A model generated the notes under the pieces. The model worked only from the letters and a program-made list of their open reading frames with translations. It did no database searches and was not told the origin of the DNA. A stretch of DNA of 64,000 nucleotides from Photobacterium iliopiscarium (GTDB taxonomy: Bacteria > Pseudomonadota > Gammaproteobacteria > Enterobacterales > Vibrionaceae): assembly GCF_003026395.1 (NCBI RefSeq), contig NZ_PYOO01000008.1, positions 103,201 to 167,200 of the forward strand. The letters are read 5' to 3'. Positions 17,565-25,565 of the stretch are shown here, piece after piece (positions within the stretch are counted from its first letter, which is position 1; every line of letters begins with the position of its first letter). The position numbers were made by a program, and so were the translations under genes.

Positions 17565-17807
17565 GTTCTGTTTTCGAGTTTATGGTGCTATGTATTCTTT
17601 ATTAATAAAGACAGTAATAAGTCAGTCCTATTTGATTTTTTTAGTCCGTTAATTATATAAGACGTTATAGAAATATTATTAACACCTTATTATTTAATGT
17701 AATTTATGGTTCTATGTTTAATTTATAAATAATGAATAGAATGATTACTCGTTGGCAGAAAGAATAAGATTTTTTCATGTGATATGGCTAAGATTTAGTT
17801 TTTTATT

Positions 17808-17842
17808 CTTTTGAGAATGTTTTTATAATTAATTCTCAAAAG
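17808..17842. repeat. perfect 11-bp inverted repeat (leader hairpin)
   Basis: CTTTTGAGAAT and ATTCTCAAAAG are exact complements around a 13-base loop, about 125 bp upstream of the gene at 17969. No T-run follows, so it is not a normal terminator. It may be a structured leader element or a protein-binding site. Confidence 0.4.
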
Positions 17843-17968
17843 TATATTTATGAAATCTTAACAATCAATTTAATGTTATTAAATGCTTGGTTTAATAGAG
17901 ATTCAACTTGAATAAGTCATTATACTTATCAAGTCCCAACGATAATTAAGCATAGTAATGGAGGCGAT

Positions 17969-18403
17969 ATGTCTAATAGTATTTTTAATGCAAGTAATGT
18001 AGTTAAAGCTTTAATTGGTGGTTTTCTTGGTACACTAGCTTTTACCTTAATGGGTAAGTTTGTTGCGCCGCATCTTATTGGACACTCTATGGATGTGGCT
18101 GCCATTATTGCCCACATGCTAGGAACGTCTGAGAGTATCGGTCTGATGATGCATTTCATGGTTGGTACAATTGTATTTCCTATTGGTTACTTACTCATTG
18201 GGTATAAATATTTACCAGGTCCTGGTTGGTTACGTGGTATTGTATTTTTAATTCCAGTTTATCTTATTGCAATGACCGTTGTTATGCCAATGGCTGGTAA
18301 AGGAATGTTTTTTAATAGCGTTCCTATGTCAATGGTTGCTTTAATGGGACATATGGTTTTCGGTCTTATTTTAGGATTGGTTGTTGGTACACCTAAAAAG
18401 TAA
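17969..18403 (+). CDS. small four-helix membrane protein (DUF6789-like)
   Basis: This 144-residue, very hydrophobic protein has four predicted membrane helices: about residues 10-32, 58-80, 88-110 and 118-140. Glycine and methionine are abundant. It resembles small proteins of the DUF6789/YagU-like type, but that family call is tentative and no function is known. A strong ATGGAGGCGAT ribosome site decides the start. The long regulatory region upstream, with paired operator-like palindromes, suggests controlled expression. The peroxiredoxin-like gene lies about 200 bp downstream and may be independent. Confidence 0.75.
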   Translation: MSNSIFNASNVVKALIGGFLGTLAFTLMGKFVAPHLIGHSMDVAAIIAHMLGTSESIGLMMHFMVGTIVFPIGYLLIGYKYLPGPGWLRGIVFLIPVYLIAMTVVMPMAGKGMFFNSVPMSMVALMGHMVFGLILGLVVGTPKK

Positions 18404-18606
18404 TTAATAAACAGCAGCAGTTGTTATTAATATTATATCCATTATTAATAACAACTTGCCTGGTTATTCTTTTTCACATAAATATTAAATCATTATCTTT
18501 GTTATTAGCGTTCATGTTTAATAATGTCCATTTTCATTTGAATATATAAACATGCTTGTTACAAAGAAATGGTGCATATATTAATGATCTCTAACGAGGA
18601 TTCAAT

Positions 18607-19146
18607 ATGACGACTTCAATAAAACTTAATACGGGTGATTTATTCCCAGAAATGCAAGTGACATTACTGGATGGTTCATCTGTTACTTTAGGTAAGCCAC
18701 AAGGTAATGCAACATGGCAAGCTGTATTTGTTTATCGAGGTAAACATTGTCCATTGTGTACAAAATACCTTAATGAATTAGAAAGCTATAAACAAAAGTT
18801 GTTAGATTCGGGTGTTGAAATTATTGCTGTGTCTGCTGACTCAAAACAACAGTTAGAAGAACATATTGAAAAATTAACGATCAGTTTCCCTATTGCTTAT
18901 GGTTTAACTGAACAACAAATGCAAACATTAGGATTATATATTTCGATTCCACGTTCAGAGCAGGAAACCGATCATAATTTCTCTGAGCCTGCACTATTTG
19001 TCATTAATGAAAATGGTGGATTGCAGATTGTTGATCTATCGAATAATCCATTTGTTCGACCAGAATTAGAATCATTAGTTAATGGTATTGGATGGATCCG
19101 TAATCCAGACAATAACTATCCTATTCGAGGTACGTTTAAGTACTAA
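18607..19146 (+). CDS. peroxiredoxin-like (AhpC/TSA, redoxin) protein
   Basis: This 179-residue cytoplasmic protein has a thioredoxin-fold redoxin domain. The active-site region is YRGKHCPLCTKYLNELE, a CxxC pair (Cys48, Cys51) at the position where classical peroxiredoxins have a single peroxidatic cysteine. The following EIIAVSADS and a C-terminal ALFVINENG strand are typical of the AhpC/TSA family. It may reduce peroxides or act as a thiol oxidoreductase; the substrate is not predictable. GAGG six bases before the ATG supports the start. A strong terminator follows immediately, so the gene is probably monocistronic. Confidence 0.85.
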   Translation: MTTSIKLNTGDLFPEMQVTLLDGSSVTLGKPQGNATWQAVFVYRGKHCPLCTKYLNELESYKQKLLDSGVEIIAVSADSKQQLEEHIEKLTISFPIAYGLTEQQMQTLGLYISIPRSEQETDHNFSEPALFVINENGGLQIVDLSNNPFVRPELESLVNGIGWIRNPDNNYPIRGTFKY

Positions 19147-19151
19147 GAATA

Positions 19152-19185
19152 AAAAACACCAGCCCAGCAAAGGCTGGTGTTTTTC
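19152..19185 (+). terminator. rho-independent terminator after the peroxiredoxin-like gene
   Basis: AAAAACACCAGCC and GGCTGGTGTTTTT form a 13-bp stem around a 7-base loop, ending in a T-run. Confidence 0.92.
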
Positions 19186-19362
19186 TATTGGTAGCAAAAG
19201 AAGGGGATAGATATATTACTAAATCTTTATAATTTTACTGTTGTTATTGAATGGAACTCAGCATAGTTTTATTACTTTTCAATAGATTAACGTTAGTGCT
19301 GTATTCTTTGTCAATATATTGTGTACTATAGCGATAATATTGATTATTGTAGTGAAAGTGTT

Positions 19363-20328
19363 ATGGCTCAGAAAATGACGATGGCTGATATTTCAAAACA
19401 GCTTGGAATCTCTAAAATGACAGTGTCACGTTATTTTAATGGTGGCTATGTGTCAGAAGAAAATCGCATTAAAATTGATGCGATCGTAAAAGAAAATCAT
19501 TATACCCCGAATAAATTTGCACGCTCTATTCGTAGTCAATCAAATATTATTGGTTTTATTGCACCGCGCATTGAATCTTACACGACGAGCTTAGTGATTA
19601 AAGGGGCGTTAGCGGCGGCAAATGAATCTAATGCTCGAATGTTATTTCATGCTACTGGATTTAGTCATGAATCTGAGCGGCAAGCTGTAAGTGAGTTCAA
19701 TGGCCTTAATGCATTGGGGACAATTGTTATTGCTTCAAAGCACAGTATCGAAGAACCTTTTTATAAGGGGCTAGAAAATTTAATCTTTATTGGAAAACAA
19801 ATTTCTGATCATTGTTGCTTATATTATCCCGAACAAGCGGCAATAACGGCACTTGTCTCTCACACCATTCATCAGTTACAACAACAGCAAGCTCCCTTTA
19901 CGGCCATCCATTATATTTACGATGCGCGTATGCTTTCATTACGTACCCAACTGATGCAATCCACGATTGATCATATTGCTCCAGCTTTACCTCTTTCTTT
20001 ACAAGCATTAGCTGATTCTGAACAAAAAGAAGCTTATCAAACGGTTACACTACAACCTAATCAAGTTTATTTTTGCGCTACTGACAATATTGCTATTCGT
20101 TTGTATCGTCTTGCAAAAGAACAACACCTAAAAATAGGCCATGATATTTGGATTGTAGGCATTGGTGACTATGACTATAGCGACTTATTAGTGCCAAGTT
20201 TAACAACGGTAGCGTTTAATTATTATCAAATGGGCTATCAGGCAGTGAAGAAGCTAATCAAGCGTGATTCAAGTTCTTGTGAAGGTCAATTTGAGTTAAA
20301 AATTAGAGAAAGCTCTCAATTCATTTAA
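19363..20328 (+). CDS. LacI-family repressor of the alpha-glucoside locus
   Basis: About 321 residues from the ATG at 19363; the frame extends to a GTG at 19321, but the helix-turn-helix sits only four residues after this ATG. The N-terminal LacI DNA-binding domain reads MTMADISKQLGISKMTVSRY with a hinge around YTPNKFARSIRSQ, followed by a periplasmic-binding-protein-like sensor domain (NIIGFIAPRIES onwards). It resembles TreR in length and style. The gene lies immediately upstream of and co-directional with the GH13, PTS and phosphatase genes. A perfect palindrome at 20362 between it and the GH13 gene is its probable operator. The inducer is likely a sugar phosphate, by analogy with TreR. 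Confidence 0.87.
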   Translation: MAQKMTMADISKQLGISKMTVSRYFNGGYVSEENRIKIDAIVKENHYTPNKFARSIRSQSNIIGFIAPRIESYTTSLVIKGALAAANESNARMLFHATGFSHESERQAVSEFNGLNALGTIVIASKHSIEEPFYKGLENLIFIGKQISDHCCLYYPEQAAITALVSHTIHQLQQQQAPFTAIHYIYDARMLSLRTQLMQSTIDHIAPALPLSLQALADSEQKEAYQTVTLQPNQVYFCATDNIAIRLYRLAKEQHLKIGHDIWIVGIGDYDYSDLLVPSLTTVAFNYYQMGYQAVKKLIKRDSSSCEGQFELKIRESSQFI

Positions 20329-20361
20329 AAACCTTTTGCATATCACTACATTCGATCTTAC

Positions 20362-20387
20362 CGTATGTGTTATCGGTAACACATACG
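20362..20387. promoter_or_regulatory. LacI-type operator upstream of the GH13 gene
   Basis: CGTATGTGTTA (20362-20372) and TAACACATACG (20377-20387) are exact 11-base complements around TCGG, with a CpG at the dyad centre, as in LacI-family operators. It lies 34 bp upstream of the chosen GH13 start and directly after the repressor gene. It could also act as a hairpin, but no T-run follows. Confidence 0.65.
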
Positions 20388-20420
20388 AATATGCAGTATA
20401 CGTTTAGTAAGGTTAAATGG

Positions 20421-22154
20421 ATGAATCACCTCAATAATACGTCAGCAACATCGCTTGCGTGGTGGAAAGCAGCGACTGCTTATCAAATATACCCTCGTAG
20501 TTTTTTTGACAGCAACCAAGATGGTATTGGTGATATTGCTGGCATTATTACCAAACTGGATTACTTAGCTGAACTTGGTATTGATTTAGTATGGATTTGT
20601 CCATTTTATCAATCACCTAATGATGACAATGGTTACGATATTAGTGACTACCAAGCTATTCACCCAGATTTCGGTAGCCTTGCCGATGTTGATCGTTTAA
20701 TCAGTGCTGCACATGAGCGCGGTATTCGTATCATCATGGATTTAGTGATTAACCATACCAGTGACGAGCATCCATGGTTTATTGAATCACGCCAAAATAA
20801 AACGAACCCTAAGCGTGATTGGTATATTTGGCGCGATGGTAGTGCTCCAACTCCGACAAGTCCTACCAATGATCCTAATAATTGGGAAAGTATATTTCAT
20901 GGCAGTGCGTGGCAATATGATGCTGCTACTGCGCAATATTATTTGCACTTATTTTCTAAAAAACAGCCCGATCTTAATTGGCAAAATCCTGAAGTAAAAC
21001 AAGCACTATTTAGCATGATCCATTGGTGGCTAGCACGCGGCATTGATGGATTTCGAGTAGATGCTATTAGTCATATTCAAAAGCAACCTAATCTACCATC
21101 ATTACCTAACCTTAATGGTGATGATTATGTGTCTTCGTTTGATTACCACATGAATGTTGATGGTATTGAGCAGCACTTATATGAACTGCGAGACCAAGCT
21201 TTTGCTCCCTTTGATATTGTCACTGTCGGTGAAGCTAATGGGGTAGCGGCACAAGATGCGTTAACGTGGGTTGCTGAACCCACTGAAAACGATAAAGGTG
21301 GTGTCTTTAATATGATTTTCCAATTTGAACACATGAAGTTGTGGTCGGAAGAGCAAAATGGTAAGCAGTTTGATTTGGTGGAATTTAAGCAAATTTTAAC
21401 TCGCTGGCAAAATGCGTTAGAAGGTAAAGGCTGGAATGCTTTATATCTCGAAAATCACGATCAAGCCCGTAGTATTAATACGTTTGCTAATCCTCATTAT
21501 TGGTATGGCAGTGCCACCGCATTAGCCGCCTGTTATTTTCTAATGAAAGGCACGCCATTTATTTACCAAGGCCAAGAAATTGGCATTGTTAATCATACGT
21601 TTACTTCGTTAGATGATTTTAATGATGTGTCGGCTAAAAATTTAATCATTAAATTACAACAGCAAGGAAAAACAGATCAACAAATATTAGATCTGCTAAA
21701 TCAAGTCTCGCGTGATCATAGCCGTTTACCTATGCAGTGGAATAGTAGTGTTTTTGGTGGGTTTTCAGAGGTGACACCATGGCTGGTTGTTAACCCTAAT
21801 TACACCGATATTAATGTTGAACAACAACAGCGCGACCCGCACTCGATTTTACAGTTTTATAAACAGTTAATCGCCCTTCGAAAAAATAACCCAAGTTTGA
21901 TTACAGGTTGTTATCAATTATTACTAGAAAACGATATCAATATTTATGCTTATCAACGTATTGAATCAGATCTAACGTGGACGATTATTACGAATTTAAG
22001 TGATCACGATACCAACGTTGATCTTGATATTACTCAGCTAGGGGAACTCATTCTCGATAATCAAACGCCAAATAATGACACCGCCCGTAGTGACTTTATG
22101 GCGACACAATTAGCACCAGCTTATGCAGCTTATGTGTTTGTGAAAAAACAATAG
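20421..22154 (+). CDS. GH13 alpha-glucosidase (oligo-1,6-glucosidase / maltase type)
   Basis: 577 residues from the ATG at 20421, chosen because TAAGG lies eight bases upstream and the family starts with WWKAATAYQIYPRSF just after. The (beta/alpha)8 catalytic domain has the four GH13 regions: DLVINHTSDEH, GFRVDAISHI with nucleophile Asp, the acid/base Glu in VGEAN, and ENHDQAR. The Ala after the nucleophile in region II (DAISHI rather than DVI) is associated with alpha-1,4 preference over alpha-1,6. It would hydrolyse a cytoplasmic alpha-glucoside such as maltose, or its 6-phosphate. TreC-type trehalose-6-phosphate hydrolase is the main alternative. The gene is first in a PTS operon. Confidence 0.88.
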   Translation: MNHLNNTSATSLAWWKAATAYQIYPRSFFDSNQDGIGDIAGIITKLDYLAELGIDLVWICPFYQSPNDDNGYDISDYQAIHPDFGSLADVDRLISAAHERGIRIIMDLVINHTSDEHPWFIESRQNKTNPKRDWYIWRDGSAPTPTSPTNDPNNWESIFHGSAWQYDAATAQYYLHLFSKKQPDLNWQNPEVKQALFSMIHWWLARGIDGFRVDAISHIQKQPNLPSLPNLNGDDYVSSFDYHMNVDGIEQHLYELRDQAFAPFDIVTVGEANGVAAQDALTWVAEPTENDKGGVFNMIFQFEHMKLWSEEQNGKQFDLVEFKQILTRWQNALEGKGWNALYLENHDQARSINTFANPHYWYGSATALAACYFLMKGTPFIYQGQEIGIVNHTFTSLDDFNDVSAKNLIIKLQQQGKTDQQILDLLNQVSRDHSRLPMQWNSSVFGGFSEVTPWLVVNPNYTDINVEQQQRDPHSILQFYKQLIALRKNNPSLITGCYQLLLENDINIYAYQRIESDLTWTIITNLSDHDTNVDLDITQLGELILDNQTPNNDTARSDFMATQLAPAYAAYVFVKKQ

Positions 22155-22213
22155 TTATATTTATGGCAGGTCAGTGATGACGTTAACCTGCCTTCTCAAT
22201 CAAGGACATCGTT

Positions 22214-23836
22214 ATGAGTAAATTGCTTTCGTTTGATTTTTGGCAACGATTTGGTAAATCACTGATCGTTGTGATCGCCGTAATGCCAGCCGCTGGTATT
22301 ATGATTTCGCTGGGTAAAGTGGTTGCTATGTATGCTGGTGGCATTGGTGCTATCGAAACTATTGGCCATATCATGGAAAATATTGGCTGGGGCGTGATTG
22401 TTAACTTACACCTGTTATTTGCCGTTGCGATTGGTGGTTCATGGGCTAAAGAGCGGGCGGGTGGTGCATTTGCAGCCGTGATTGCTTTTATACTGATTAA
22501 CCGCACCACGGGGGTTATTTTCGGTGTAAGTAGCGGCATGATGAATGATCCTCATGCTACTGTCATGAGTCTATTTGGTTCTGAGTTGCCTGTATCTCAA
22601 TTTTTCACAACAATTTTAGGCGCGCCAACACTCAATATGGGCGTATTTATTGGCATTATATCAGGATATCTTGGGGCTAATTTATATAACCGTTACTATG
22701 ATTACTCGCGTTTACCAGAAGCATTAGCGTTCTTTAACGGCAAACGTTTTGTTCCTTTTATGGTGATTATTTATTCAGTGATTATCGCGTTTGTTCTCGC
22801 GGTTATCTGGCCATTAGTACAAGGTGCATTAAATGAATTTGGACAGTGGATCGCAAATTCAAAAGATAGCGCACCGATTGTTGCTCCGTTTGTTTATGGC
22901 ACCTTAGAGCGTTTATTGCTGCCTTTTGGTTTACACCATACGTTAACAATTCCTATGAATTATACCGAACTGGGTGGAACATATCAGTTATTAACCGGAC
23001 CAAGTGCGGGTTCAAGTGTTTATGGTCAAGATCCATTATGGCTTGCATGGGTGAGTGATTTAAATAACCTTAAATTAACCGATCCAGCGGTTTATCAACA
23101 TCTATTGGCGACGGTTCATCCTGCGCGCTTTAAAGCGGGTCAAGTGATCATTGCAGCGTCTTCTTTAATTGGTATTGGTCTTGCGATGTACCATTGTGTT
23201 GATAGTGATAAGCGTCTGCAATATAAGCCAATGTTCTTCTCAGCATGTTTGGCTGTATTGCTAACGGGTGTCACTGAGCCGATTGAATTTATGTTCATGT
23301 TTGTTGCTCCCGTACTGTATGTAGCACATGCGATATTAACCGGATTGGCTTTTGCGCTGGTGGATTTGATTGATTTACGTGTGCATGCTTTTGGTCTGAT
23401 TGAACTGATTACACGTGTTCCGATGATGATTTCTGCGGGCATTGGTGGCGACTTGATTAGCTTTGTGATGGTGTGTATTGCCTTCTTTTCGATCAACTAT
23501 GCGTTATTCCGTTTGCTTATTATTAAATTTAATCTACCAACCCCTGGACGTGCTGGTAATTATATTGATGAAAAAGCAGAAGGGATGTCACAAGACGACA
23601 AGCTTGAAATCATTATTCAAAATTTAGGTGGTCGTGAAAATATCGCAGAGATTGATGCTTGTATGACACGTCTACGGATTACAGTTAAAGATCCAGCATT
23701 AGTGGCTGATTATACATTATGGAAATCAACCGGAGCGTTAGGCTTAGTGATTAAAGATCAAGGGGTTCAAGCTATTTATGGCCCAGGTGTTGATGTGATT
23801 AAATCTGCATTAATTGATAAGTTTGCGATGGCTTAA
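22214..23836 (+). CDS. PTS alpha-glucoside/maltose/glucose-type transporter, EIICB
   Basis: This 540-residue membrane transporter has the EIIC domain first (about ten helices, with FGLHHTLTIPMNYTELGG and the TGVTEPIEF motif). The EIIB domain follows (about 460-540) with the phosphocysteine Cys483 in DACMTRLRI. The C-B order and length match MalX and AglA rather than TreB, whose EIIB is N-terminal. It imports and phosphorylates an alpha-glucoside; EIIA must come from Crr. It lies 59 bp after the GH13 gene. The substrate is inferred from the neighbours; maltose or a related disaccharide is most likely. Confidence 0.9.
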   Translation: MSKLLSFDFWQRFGKSLIVVIAVMPAAGIMISLGKVVAMYAGGIGAIETIGHIMENIGWGVIVNLHLLFAVAIGGSWAKERAGGAFAAVIAFILINRTTGVIFGVSSGMMNDPHATVMSLFGSELPVSQFFTTILGAPTLNMGVFIGIISGYLGANLYNRYYDYSRLPEALAFFNGKRFVPFMVIIYSVIIAFVLAVIWPLVQGALNEFGQWIANSKDSAPIVAPFVYGTLERLLLPFGLHHTLTIPMNYTELGGTYQLLTGPSAGSSVYGQDPLWLAWVSDLNNLKLTDPAVYQHLLATVHPARFKAGQVIIAASSLIGIGLAMYHCVDSDKRLQYKPMFFSACLAVLLTGVTEPIEFMFMFVAPVLYVAHAILTGLAFALVDLIDLRVHAFGLIELITRVPMMISAGIGGDLISFVMVCIAFFSINYALFRLLIIKFNLPTPGRAGNYIDEKAEGMSQDDKLEIIIQNLGGRENIAEIDACMTRLRITVKDPALVADYTLWKSTGALGLVIKDQGVQAIYGPGVDVIKSALIDKFAMA

Positions 23837-23866
23837 CGAGTTGTTGTAACAAATGACATTATTGAT

Positions 23867-23894
23867 AAGCGTAGTGGAAATGCTACGCTTTTTT
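23867..23894 (+). terminator. intercistronic rho-independent terminator
   Basis: AAGCGTAG and CTACGCTTTTTT form an 8-bp stem with a T-run between the EIICB gene and the phosphatase-like gene. It would reduce but need not abolish read-through, so the last gene may be expressed at a lower level or from its own promoter. Confidence 0.8.
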
Positions 23895-23926
23895 ATCTCA
23901 ATACATCATTAGTAAGTGAATGATTT

Positions 23927-24739
23927 ATGAAGTTATTGACATTAAATACTCACAGTTGGCAAGAACAACATCAATTACAAAAATTAGCCATTGTCGCTCA
24001 AGCTATTATTGATCAAGATTGTGATGTTATTGCATTACAAGAGGTTAACCAACACCATCTTAGCGCTGTTGTAAATGAACAGATATGCAGTAATCATCCC
24101 GTACACAGCGATAATTATGGCTATTTATTACAGCAAAAATTAGCCGAATTGGGGCATGATTATCAGCTAACATGGGATTTTGTTCATCAAAGTTATGACG
24201 TTTATCAAGAAGGATTGGCTTTTTTAACCCGCTTACCTATTATTGAGCATCAAGTGATCGATTTAAGTGATCATTATGATGTCAGTAATTGGAAACATCG
24301 TCGCGCTGTACGTATTAAAGTGGCTTACAAACAACAAGAGTTGGATTTTTATAATTGTCATTGTGGCTGGTGGAATGATGAACAAGGTTCGTTTGCTGAT
24401 CATTTAAATCGAATTACAGCGACGTTATCACCGCGATTGAGCTTCTTATTAGGTGATTTTAATAACCCTAGTCATCTTCGCGATCAAGGTTATGATTATG
24501 CGTTACAACGTCACTTATTTGATTGTTATACCATGGCAAAAACGAAAGATACAGGTATAACCGTTGTTAAAAATATTGATGGCTGGCAGCAAAATAGCCA
24601 ATTATTACGGTTAGATTATATCTTTAGTAATCAACAAGTTTCATTAAAGCAGCATCAAACGATCTTTAATGGTGATTTTTATGATGTGGTGTCAGATCAC
24701 TTTGGCATTATTACTGAAATTAGCATTAGCAGTGAATAG
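23927..24739 (+). CDS. endonuclease/exonuclease/phosphatase-family protein, MapP-like maltose-6'-phosphate phosphatase
   Basis: This 270-residue cytoplasmic protein has the EEP fold: Asn in TLNTHSW, Glu in VIALQEVNQ, His in NCHCGWW, GDFNNPS, and the terminal VSDHFGI. The overall pattern (MKLLTLNTHSW, NYGYLL, LTWDFVHQSYDVYQEGLAFL, NWKHRRAVR) is close to what I recall of MapP from Enterococcus faecalis, which dephosphorylates maltose 6'-phosphate. Standing after a maltose-type PTS and a GH13 glucosidase, it would release free disaccharide from the imported phosphate. No nucleic-acid-binding feature is evident. The EEP family is certain; MapP identity is likely but rests on memory and context. 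Confidence 0.75.
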   Translation: MKLLTLNTHSWQEQHQLQKLAIVAQAIIDQDCDVIALQEVNQHHLSAVVNEQICSNHPVHSDNYGYLLQQKLAELGHDYQLTWDFVHQSYDVYQEGLAFLTRLPIIEHQVIDLSDHYDVSNWKHRRAVRIKVAYKQQELDFYNCHCGWWNDEQGSFADHLNRITATLSPRLSFLLGDFNNPSHLRDQGYDYALQRHLFDCYTMAKTKDTGITVVKNIDGWQQNSQLLRLDYIFSNQQVSLKQHQTIFNGDFYDVVSDHFGIITEISISSE

Positions 24740-24767
24740 ATTGTCAGATATATCATAATTAGTGACT

Positions 24768-24803
24768 AAAAAGCTCAAATTTAAACCATGATTTGAGCTT
24801 TTT
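24768..24803. terminator. bidirectional terminator
   Basis: AAAAAGCTCAAAT and ATTTGAGCTTTTT form a 13-bp stem around a 10-base loop with T-runs on both strands. It lies between the convergent phosphatase-like and DUF3157 genes. Confidence 0.9.
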
Positions 24804-24818
24804 ATTGTAATTTTATGG

Positions 24819-25427
24819 TTATCTCATATCAACATCAGTGATTTCAGCATCAATAAAGTAACGTTCAGCTTTAGGTACATCAAAGGTGATCGGTTTGCCT
24901 TGATGTTGTGTCTTCGGACGGAAATAGGTATCTGGCATACGGTTAATTGAGCGCCATACTGTGAACTCGTCTGTGGCTATTGTTTGGCCGTCACTATTAC
25001 TTAAACGTACTTTCATGGTGACATTAACCACTGATTTTGAACTTTGGTTTGTCATCATGGTTGGAATAATCAGTGTGCCATTTTCGTAATGTGCTGCCGT
25101 TAACAGTACATCCATACCACTGTCACTGAGTTGTTGAATGGCTTTTGTGGTTCCTAATTCAACGTCAACACCTTTGGGGGCGCTAATAATGGGAATCGCT
25201 ACCGCTGATGTTGCGATAACGGGAATTGCCGTTGCTGTTGCGGTTGTTGTTTTGAGAGTAGGGCTGGTGACTGAGTTATTAGTTTGTGCTTTATATTGCC
25301 AAGTAAAGTTATCATGCAGAATAACTTGGCGTCCATCTTTAAGCGTGATGGTTTGATCCGCAGCCCATACTGAACTGGAAGCGATTAAAGCAATAACAAT
25401 ACCGCACAGTTGCGTTTTTTTTAGCAT
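24819..25427 (-). CDS. DUF3157-family exported protein
   Basis: This 202-residue protein has a signal peptide (MLKKTQLCGIVIALIASSSVWA) and the DUF3157 signature ITLKDGRQVILHDNFTWQYK at the mature N-terminus. A Thr/Ala/Val-rich, low-complexity linker (about 50-78) precedes a C-terminal domain of about 120 residues ending in FIDAEITDVDMR. The function is unknown. The domain pattern is common in Vibrionaceae. The gene is probably monocistronic, flanked by the terminator at 24768 and the hairpin at 25491. Confidence 0.82.
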   Translation of the reverse strand: MLKKTQLCGIVIALIASSSVWAADQTITLKDGRQVILHDNFTWQYKAQTNNSVTSPTLKTTTATATAIPVIATSAVAIPIISAPKGVDVELGTTKAIQQLSDSGMDVLLTAAHYENGTLIIPTMMTNQSSKSVVNVTMKVRLSNSDGQTIATDEFTVWRSINRMPDTYFRPKTQHQGKPITFDVPKAERYFIDAEITDVDMR

Positions 25428-25490
25428 TATTCTGTCCTTAACTTCTGATGCTATTAAGGGCGCAATTCTAACAGCTTATCGTTAAATAAC

Positions 25491-25524
25491 GCTATTAAAC
25501 CAGCACTATGGCTGGTTTAATAGC
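25491..25524 (-). terminator. perfect 14-bp hairpin downstream of the FUSC gene
   Basis: GCTATTAAACCAGC and GCTGGTTTAATAGC are exact complements around a 6-base loop, 42 bp after the stop of the minus-strand yccS-like gene. A weak GTTATTT tail follows on that strand, so it probably works as its terminator. Confidence 0.65.
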
Positions 25525-25565
25525 GAAATAACATACTGTTATTATGAATAATGACGCCACAATTA

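Larger units (their letters stand above)
17083..17968. other. 886-bp AT-rich regulatory gap between cyoA and the 17969 gene
   Basis: This long divergent gap has no credible open frame. It contains the palindrome CTTGATCAAATCAAG at 17334-17348, an FNR-like arrangement with a 3-base rather than 4-base spacer, which could serve cyoA. It also holds two related 16-bp operator-like palindromes around a promoter-like TTGACA (listed separately) and a perfect 11-bp hairpin at 17808-17842. The rest is featureless AT-rich sequence. Confidence 0.5.

Noticed and set aside
20421..23836. treC-treB trehalose operon
   Set aside because: The transporter has EIIC before EIIB, as in MalX/AglA, whereas TreB has EIIB first. 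A MapP-like gene follows, so an alpha-1,4-glucoside is more likely, although trehalose is not excluded.
24819..25427. Membrane or secretion role inferred from the Val/Ala/Ile-rich plus-strand frame opposite DUF3157
   Set aside because: That frame is the antisense shadow of the Thr/Ala-rich linker of the DUF3157 protein.
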